NCBI RefSeq assembly: GCF_014642915.1
Contig: NZ_BMJE01000002.1
Location: forward strand, 248,001-312,000
Length of the DNA stretch: 64,000 bases
Source: Flavobacterium suaedae
Lineage (GTDB): Bacteria > Bacteroidota > Bacteroidia > Flavobacteriales > Flavobacteriaceae
Direction of reading: 5' to 3'
Shown: piece by piece, positions 58,825-64,000 of the stretch
Layout: every line of letters starts with the position of its first letter
Position numbering within the stretch: position 1 is the stretch's first letter
Notes under the pieces: generated by a model
Database searches by the model: none
Seen by the model: the letters and a program-made list of their open reading frames with translations, nothing else
Told to the model about the DNA's origin: nothing
Translations under genes and position numbers: made by a program

Positions 58825-60057
58825 ATGAATATACGGTTAGATCAGATTAATACTATTACCGAAACTCATATTGAACTTTCAGGTAGTAAGTCTGAAACTA
58901 ACCGTATATTACTTTTACAGACATTATTTCCTGCTGTATCGTTACATAATATATCGAATGCGGATGATACCCAAATCATGCAGCAGGCACTTCAAAGCAA
59001 AGAAAGTATTATAAATATACACCACGCCGGTACTGCTATGCGTTTTCTTACCGCGTATTTTGCAATGCAAGATGGTAGAGAGGTTGTACTCACAGGTTCG
59101 GAGAGGATGAAGGAACGACCTGTAAAAATACTGGTAGATGCACTTAGAAAACTGGGAGCTACTATCGAATATACAGAAAATGAAGGCTACCCACCACTAT
59201 GTATAAAAGGGAAAAGTCTTAAAGAAAGCAATGTTACCATTAAAGCAGATGTTAGCAGCCAGTATATTACTGCTTTGTTATTGATAGGTGCTAAATTGCC
59301 CAAAGGCATCACTATAACATTGGCAGGAGGAATAACATCATTACCCTACATTGAAATGACGCTGGGTTTACTTAATAGTGTGGGTATACAGGCTTCTCTA
59401 AACAATAATATACTTACAGTAGCGCCTGTAAAAGAACTAAAACCAATAACACTTACAGCCGAAAGCGATTGGAGTTCGGCATCATACTATTATGCTGTAA
59501 TAGCACTTTCGCCAGTAGATAGTAAGATTAGTTTGTCTTCTTTTAAACAAAGTAGCTTACAGGGAGACTCTGCACTTGTAGCTATCTATAAAAACTTTGG
59601 AGTAGAAACAGCGTTTAGAAATGGTACTATAATACTTACTAAAGTTCACCAAGATTATTCTAATACTTTAGAGCTGGACTTAAAAAATACTCCTGATATA
59701 GCGCAAACTATAGCAGTTACTTGTTTCGGTTTAAATATAAAATGTAAATTAACAGGTTTACATACACTAAAAATAAAGGAAACAGACAGACTTGAGGCGT
59801 TGAAAACAGAACTGGAAAAATTTGGAGCTACAGTTACTATAACAGAAGACAGCTTGTCAGTAAACGGGCAAAAAGCTAATCATACTTCTCAGGAAGTCGC
59901 TATAGATACTTATAATGACCACCGTATGGCTATGGCATTTGCACCTTTAGCATTAAAATATTCGTTTACTGTAAATGATGCTGAAGTAGTTAGCAAATCG
60001 TACCCAGACTTTTGGGAAGACCTAAAAAAGGCAGGTTTTTCAGTTGCCAAGGTTTAA
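58825..60057 (+). CDS. aroA: 3-phosphoshikimate 1-carboxyvinyltransferase (EPSP synthase)
   Basis: A 410-residue shikimate-pathway enzyme that joins phosphoenolpyruvate to shikimate 3-phosphate. Motifs are SGSKSETNRILLL (residues 19-31), SERMKERPV, DVSSQYITALLL, SDWSSASYYY, TPDIAQT, KETDRLEALK and YNDHRMAMAF. It differs from the E. coli type in the phosphoenolpyruvate loop: His67 stands at the place of Asn94 and Phe74 at that of Pro101. I believe this is common in Bacteroidota. A little shorter than the E. coli enzyme (427). Its partner DAHP synthase/chorismate mutase lies 6 kb upstream. Confidence 0.95.
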   Translation: MNIRLDQINTITETHIELSGSKSETNRILLLQTLFPAVSLHNISNADDTQIMQQALQSKESIINIHHAGTAMRFLTAYFAMQDGREVVLTGSERMKERPVKILVDALRKLGATIEYTENEGYPPLCIKGKSLKESNVTIKADVSSQYITALLLIGAKLPKGITITLAGGITSLPYIEMTLGLLNSVGIQASLNNNILTVAPVKELKPITLTAESDWSSASYYYAVIALSPVDSKISLSSFKQSSLQGDSALVAIYKNFGVETAFRNGTIILTKVHQDYSNTLELDLKNTPDIAQTIAVTCFGLNIKCKLTGLHTLKIKETDRLEALKTELEKFGATVTITEDSLSVNGQKANHTSQEVAIDTYNDHRMAMAFAPLALKYSFTVNDAEVVSKSYPDFWEDLKKAGFSVAKV

Positions 60058-60101
60058 AATCACTGTTTTAACCCATTTAAAATTGCGTATTCCTGTAAAT
60101 A

Positions 60102-60122
60102 GTTGTCAAAACACTTGACAAC
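60102..60122. promoter_or_regulatory. Candidate operator: 8-bp inverted repeat upstream of queA
   Basis: GTTGTCAA and TTGACAAC separated by AACAC form a perfect 21-base dyad. Its right arm contains the TTG that serves as the -33 element of queA. Position and symmetry suggest a repressor site; the regulator is not known. Confidence 0.5.
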
Positions 60123-60146
60123 GCCTGTTTCATGATAGTATATTTG
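60115..60146 (+). promoter_or_regulatory. Promoter of queA
   Basis: TTG (60115-60117), a 21-base spacer and TATATTTG (60139-60146), 50 bases before the start codon. A full match to the Bacteroidota consensus. Confidence 0.7.
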
Positions 60147-60195
60147 CAGTCTGTAAAAATAGCGCCTCTATTGCGCTGAAATTAAAGAGAAAAAA

Positions 60196-61245
60196 ATGAA
60201 ATTATCAAACTTCAATTTCAACCTGCCGGAAGAATTACTTGCTGAGTTCCCTGCTGAAAACCGTGATGAGTCACGCTTAATGGTGGTAGACAGAAAAACC
60301 GGAACTATAGAACACAAACTTTTTAAAGATGTGTTGGATTATTTTGATGAAGGTGACGTAATGGTGCTTAATAACACTAAGGTTTTCCCTGCAAGATTAT
60401 ATGGTAATAAAGAAAAAACCGGAGCGAGAATAGAAGTTTTCCTTTTAAGAGAACTTAATTCAGAACAACGCCTTTGGGATGTGCTGGTAGACCCTGCAAG
60501 AAAAATAAGGATAGGTAATAAACTTTATTTTGGTGATGATGATTCATTAGTAGCAGAAGTTATAGATAATACAACTTCTCGCGGAAGAACACTACGTTTT
60601 TTATATGATGGTTCTTATGAAGAGTTTAGAAGAAAACTTACAGAACTTGGTGAAACACCAATACCAAAATACATAAACCGTGATGTAACTCCTGAAGATG
60701 CAGACCGTTACCAAACAATATATGCAAAAGAAGAAGGAGCTGTAGCAGCACCAACTGCCGGTCTTCACTTCTCTAAGCATCTGTTAAAAAGACTGGAAAT
60801 AAAAGGAATTGACTTTGCTGAAATTACACTTCACGTTGGTTTAGGTACATTTAACCCTGTTGAGGTAGAAGATCTTTCTAAACACAAAATGGACTCTGAG
60901 GAATTAATGATTACTCAGGAGGCTTGTGATATTGTAAACAAAGCAAAAGCACAGAAAAGAAAAGTTTGTGCAGTAGGTACAACCAGTATGAGAGCTATGG
61001 AAAGTTCTGTTTCATCGCAGCAAACACTTAACCCATATGTAGGGTGGACAAATAAATTTATTTTCCCTCCTTATGATTTTAGTGTTGCCGATTGTATGAT
61101 AACAAACTTCCACACACCAAAGTCTACACTGCTTATGATGATATCTGCCTTTATGGGGCACGATCTAATGCGTAAGGCTTATGACGAAGCGGTTAAAGAA
61201 AAATATCGTTTCTACACGTATGGTGATGCAATGCTGATTTTATAA
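60196..61245 (+). CDS. queA: S-adenosylmethionine:tRNA ribosyltransferase-isomerase
   Basis: A 349-residue enzyme of queuosine synthesis. It transfers and isomerises the ribosyl group of S-adenosylmethionine onto preQ1-modified tRNA. Family segments: [21 protein letters not shown] (in parts) at the start, [14 protein letters not shown] near residue 57, [14 protein letters not shown] near residue 184, [20 protein letters not shown] (20 residues) and [12 protein letters not shown]. Length is normal. It carries its own promoter and a shared terminator, so it is a single-gene unit. Confidence 0.97.
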   Translation: MKLSNFNFNLPEELLAEFPAENRDESRLMVVDRKTGTIEHKLFKDVLDYFDEGDVMVLNNTKVFPARLYGNKEKTGARIEVFLLRELNSEQRLWDVLVDPARKIRIGNKLYFGDDDSLVAEVIDNTTSRGRTLRFLYDGSYEEFRRKLTELGETPIPKYINRDVTPEDADRYQTIYAKEEGAVAAPTAGLHFSKHLLKRLEIKGIDFAEITLHVGLGTFNPVEVEDLSKHKMDSEELMITQEACDIVNKAKAQKRKVCAVGTTSMRAMESSVSSQQTLNPYVGWTNKFIFPPYDFSVADCMITNFHTPKSTLLMMISAFMGHDLMRKAYDEAVKEKYRFYTYGDAMLIL

Positions 61246-61268
61246 TCCGAATAAGCATAATTCAAAAT

Positions 61269-61298
61269 AAAAAAGCAGAGATATATCTCTGCTTTTTT
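61269..61298. terminator. Bidirectional terminator between queA and the 61301 gene
   Basis: A perfect 30-base palindrome (core AGCAGAGATA / TATCTCTGCT) with A and T tracts on both ends, between convergent stops. Confidence 0.92.
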
Positions 61299-61300
61299 AT

Positions 61301-62161
61301 TTATTTTTTCATCAGTATAAAAGTAGGTTTTTCTTCAATAATATACCCAGTTTCAGGTATAAACTCATCCTCTGTTTTTTCATCAGGATAACTTCTGTTA
61401 CTATAAAGCATAATTTTATCGTCTTTTATTTCATAATGGTATAAATCAGAATAAGGTTCATCTGAAGATGATAGAAAAATCATGTCAATAGGTTTAAGTT
61501 CTACAACAAAATTATACTGTAGTTCATAATTGGTTATGCTGTCAAAACCTTTAACTGTACCATTTCTTTGAAATATAAATTCCTTTTGAGTTATACTATC
61601 TACATAAGTTCCTTCAAATAGAATATGGTTAAGTTCATAATCTAGTTCATCAATATTTTTTGAGTGGCTTATTCTTGTATATAATATTTTTTTCCTTTTA
61701 GGAATAGTATACATTATTTCCAATTTGTCTTTTTTGAGATACATTGAAAAATCCATTTCTTCAGGATATTCATTCTTTCTGGAAACATCGAATATAAAAT
61801 TATTGGTATCTGTATTATATTTTATAGGATATGTATATCCTCCTTCATTTTCTGTGAACCCCCAAATACTACTTTTTTCGCTTAATAAATTTTCTTCGTA
61901 AAGATAAAACCCTAAGATGTCTGAATAATAATTCCTGCTTTTAGATATTGATTTACTGACTTTAATACTATCTAAATAAGAACTGTTTATCCATAATCCG
62001 CTTAGCTGTTTAGCAAGTTTATTTAGTTTACTATTAGTAGCCTCTTTTTTAATTGTAGTATCAGTTACGTTATCTGGGTCGATACTTGATTTAACCGGAG
62101 TGTCTTTTTTACAGCTTATAAAAAGAAAACTACTTAAAATAATTAGTCTTATTATTTGCAT
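61301..62161 (-). CDS. Hypothetical lipoprotein
   Basis: A 286-residue lipoprotein with lipobox LFISC (Cys17) followed by KKDTPVKS. I do not recognise the rest. It starts with a helical LNKLAKQLSGLWINSSYLDS (20 residues), and then alternates strands; the GLWINSSYLD plus the later repeats of strand-turn-strand might be a lipocalin-like barrel. No neighbour in the same direction is near, so it is a single-gene unit that ends at a shared terminator. Confidence 0.6.
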   Translation of the reverse strand: MQIIRLIILSSFLFISCKKDTPVKSSIDPDNVTDTTIKKEATNSKLNKLAKQLSGLWINSSYLDSIKVSKSISKSRNYYSDILGFYLYEENLLSEKSSIWGFTENEGGYTYPIKYNTDTNNFIFDVSRKNEYPEEMDFSMYLKKDKLEIMYTIPKRKKILYTRISHSKNIDELDYELNHILFEGTYVDSITQKEFIFQRNGTVKGFDSITNYELQYNFVVELKPIDMIFLSSSDEPYSDLYHYEIKDDKIMLYSNRSYPDEKTEDEFIPETGYIIEEKPTFILMKK

Positions 62162-62241
62162 TAGATTGATTTTAAAGTAAAAGTAAAAAAATATAAGTTA
62201 TGAGGTAAATTCAAGTATAGAAAGCTTTTTAAATTAAGAAA

Positions 62242-62271
62242 TTGGCAATAAATTATATTTCATTATTTTTA
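62242..62271 (+). promoter_or_regulatory. Promoter of kynU
   Basis: TTG (62242-62244), a 19-base spacer and TATTTTTA (62264-62271), one base off the -7 consensus, 27 bases before the ATG. Confidence 0.5.
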
Positions 62272-62297
62272 CGCCCACACAAACACACTACTACAAA

Positions 62298-63578
62298 ATG
62301 GAATTTCAAAATACACGCGAATTTGCACAACAACTTGATGCAAAAGACAAGCTGTCTAAATATAGAGACGAGTTTATTTTCCCGCATGTAAACGGGAAAC
62401 AGGTTATATATTTTACAGGAAACTCACTTGGATTACAGCCTAAGCGAACTAAAGCGTATGTAGATGAGGTAATGGATGATTGGGCTAAACTTGCGGTAGA
62501 GGGACACTTTTATGCTGATAAGCCTTGGTGGGACTACCACGAGCGTTTTGCAGAACCTTTAAGTAAAATAGTTGGAGCTTTCCCAAGTGAAATAACGGTA
62601 ATGAATACCTTAACGGTAAACTTGCATTTACTTATGGTTACTTTTTACAGGCCAACACCTAAAAAGTACAAAATAATATGCGAGGAAAAAGCCTTTCCCA
62701 GTGACCAGTACATGATAAAAAGTCAGGTACGTTTTCACGGTTACGAACCGGAAGATGCTATTATTGAGATTAAACGAAGACCGGGAGAACACAACATCCG
62801 TAAAGAAGATATTTTAAATACTATTAAAGAAGCAGGTGATGAACTGGCACTTGTTTTAATAGGTGGTGTAAACTACTACACAGGACAGGTTTTTGATATG
62901 GAAACCATTACAGCAGCAGGACAGGAAGCAGGTGCTTATGTAGGTTGGGATTTAGCCCATGCTGCGGGGAATATTCACTTAGACCTGCACAACTGGAATG
63001 TAGACTTTGCTGCATGGTGCAGTTACAAGTATATGAACTCAGGACCGGGTAATGCATCCGGTGCTTTTGTACACGAAATGCACCATAATGATATGGATTT
63101 ACCACGCTTTGCAGGATGGTGGGGACATAATAAAGACCGTCGTTTTTTAATGGAGCCTGAATTTGATCCTGTTCGCGGGGCTGATGGATGGCAGATAAGT
63201 AATTTGCCTATACTATCACTTGCACCATACTTGGCATCTGTAGAAATGTTTGATGAAGTGGGTATGCCTGCTTTAATACAGAAAAGAGATTGTATAACCT
63301 CTTATCTTGAATATATACTTCATGAAATAGATAAAGAAGTAGATAGTACTTTTGAAATAATTACACCAACTAATCCTAAAGAAAGAGCTTGCCAGTTATC
63401 CGTTTTCTTACATGGAGAAGGGAGGGCTTTATTTGATTATTTAATGGAGAATGGGGTAATAACTGATTGGAGAGAGCCAAATGTTATACGCCTTGCACCT
63501 GTACCGTTCTACTGTTCTTATGAGGATATGTATGAGTTTGGGCAGATATTAAAAAAGGGAATTTTATCTCATAAATAG
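62298..63578 (+). CDS. kynU: Kynureninase
   Basis: A 426-residue pyridoxal-phosphate enzyme of aminotransferase class V fold. It cleaves kynurenine to anthranilate and alanine, or 3-hydroxykynurenine to 3-hydroxyanthranilate, in tryptophan breakdown. Lys244 in WCSYKYMNSGPG is the expected Schiff-base lysine. Other family segments are YFTGNSLGLQPKRTKAYVDE (20 residues), MNTLTVNLHLLMVTFY, GWDLAHAAGNIHLDLHNW and FAGWWGHN. Length is normal. No other kynurenine-pathway gene is in the window. Confidence 0.96.
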   Translation: MEFQNTREFAQQLDAKDKLSKYRDEFIFPHVNGKQVIYFTGNSLGLQPKRTKAYVDEVMDDWAKLAVEGHFYADKPWWDYHERFAEPLSKIVGAFPSEITVMNTLTVNLHLLMVTFYRPTPKKYKIICEEKAFPSDQYMIKSQVRFHGYEPEDAIIEIKRRPGEHNIRKEDILNTIKEAGDELALVLIGGVNYYTGQVFDMETITAAGQEAGAYVGWDLAHAAGNIHLDLHNWNVDFAAWCSYKYMNSGPGNASGAFVHEMHHNDMDLPRFAGWWGHNKDRRFLMEPEFDPVRGADGWQISNLPILSLAPYLASVEMFDEVGMPALIQKRDCITSYLEYILHEIDKEVDSTFEIITPTNPKERACQLSVFLHGEGRALFDYLMENGVITDWREPNVIRLAPVPFYCSYEDMYEFGQILKKGILSHK

Positions 63579-63619
63579 TAACAATTATAAATTATCATAA
63601 ACAAAATCTAATTAAAAAA

Positions 63620-64000
63620 ATGACAACAACATTTAAAAGAAGTTCTTTCTTATTTCTGGTATTATCATTAGTTTTTTTTACTACCTCATGTAGTAGTGAC
63701 GATAACGGCGATGCTGTAAACAATGATGACAATAGCAATACTCACGAGGTAGAGTATAAAATAACTGTTGAAGATCCTGTTATAGATATTATTGAATATA
63801 AAGATGCAACAGGTGCTATGGTAGAGGTTTCAGAGTCGCTTGAAGGTGTAACTACTTGGTCTAAAACTGTAGAATTAGAAGAAGGTGCTGCAATTGATAC
63901 AAAAGTTACAATGGATTTAGGCGAACTGACAAGTGGGGCGTGCCCTTATGTAATGCAAATTTTTGTTGATGGAGAACTTAAAAATACCGTATCTGATACA
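63620..64000 (+). CDS. Surface lipoprotein, 3' end outside window, MmpS-like
   Basis: The first 127 codons of a lipoprotein: signal peptide with lipobox TTSC (Cys26), then SSDDNGD, an acidic surface-export signature. The mature part (VEYKITVEDPVIDIIEYKDA, then TTWSKTVELEEGAAIDTKVT, CPYVMQIFVDGEL) follows the layout of the small beta-sandwich of MmpS-like proteins: strand, TW/PW-K turn, strand, single Cys, then xxVDGxL. This comparison is by eye. It starts 42 bases after kynU, so co-transcription is possible. Confidence 0.6.
   Translation, partial: MTTTFKRSSFLFLVLSLVFFTTSCSSDDNGDAVNNDDNSNTHEVEYKITVEDPVIDIIEYKDATGAMVEVSESLEGVTTWSKTVELEEGAAIDTKVTMDLGELTSGACPYVMQIFVDGELKNTVSDT

Noticed and set aside
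5072..61298. Strong palindromes as repetitive extragenic or mobile elements
   Set aside because: Nearly all sit directly after stop codons with T-runs and unrelated sequences, so they are ordinary terminators; only the pair at 41699 and 42301 is alike.
1..64000. CRISPR arrays, tRNA or rRNA genes, insertion sequences, prophage, toxin-antitoxin or defence systems
   Set aside because: I looked for spaced repeats, cloverleaf-like segments, transposases, integrases and defence domains in the reading frames and gaps and found none that I could support.

Overview
The window is AT-rich chromosomal DNA from a member of the Bacteroidota, almost certainly a Flavobacteriaceae species close to Flavobacterium. 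The evidence is the gene content: gldA (gliding), a PorT/SprT-type type IX secretion protein, a type IX cargo with a C-terminal sorting domain, a lipidated TamA homologue (TamL), a thioredoxin-fold protein, many lipoproteins with Ser-Asp-Asp after the lipid-bearing Cys, DUF3857 and DUF5686 proteins. Promoters also match the Bacteroidota pattern TTG - about 19 bp - TAnnTTTG. I saw no tRNA, rRNA, CRISPR, insertion sequence or prophage. Nearly all of the window is compact housekeeping sequence.

Layout. 1-7.2 kb: end of a periplasmic thioredoxin-like gene, then a minus-strand block with comEC, a lipoprotein, an NlpC/P60 peptidase, lpxB, two tandem lipocalin-like lipoproteins and surE. 7.3-11.2 kb, plus strand: tail-specific protease, an OppC-type permease, a small unknown. 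11.2-18.3 kb, minus: the cell-shape operon purH-mreB-mreC-mreD-mrdA-rodA. 18.4-25.1 kb: MacB-like permease, accD, fbaA, tamL, and a divergent TrmH-family methyltransferase. 25.2-33.3 kb, minus: porT and menG; alkB and three unknown genes; thyA-2TM-folA; a bifunctional nuclease; etfBA. 33.6-42.3 kb, plus: pdhB, a DUF5686 outer-membrane protein, two cysteine-rich lipoproteins, soluble and membrane pyrophosphatases side by side, and a surface lipoprotein. 42.4-45.1 kb, minus: deoxynucleoside kinase, a propeller-like protein and metK. 45.5-48.8 kb: type IX cargo, tandem attenuator-like leaders, an OsmC-like gene and a truncated homoserine-dehydrogenase-like gene. 49-64 kb: lipid A deacylase-like and GIN-domain proteins, gldA, a DAHP synthase/chorismate mutase, rsgA, dtd, two DUF3857 proteins, mazG-like, aroA, queA, a lipoprotein, kynU, and a final truncated lipoprotein.

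Most interesting signals. (1) 46.8-48.4 kb: a 39-codon leader peptide with an alternating Trp/Met/Tyr/Met run, an antiterminator arm inside its last codons and a strong terminator, standing before an OsmC-like gene and a stump of homoserine dehydrogenase. This looks like a methionine-responsive attenuator left on a shrunken met operon. A second terminator/antiterminator switch lies just upstream. (2) A SAM-II/SAM-V-like aptamer directly after the predicted start of the metK transcript, with a competing downstream arm. (3) A type IX secretion cargo carrying an S74 self-cleaving chaperone domain upstream of its sorting domain. (4) An AccD that has lost all four zinc-ribbon cysteines. (5) A pair of adjacent lipoproteins sharing a six-cysteine tail with a fixed 14-residue gap. 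Calls rest on reading the sequence and on knowledge of families; no database search was run.
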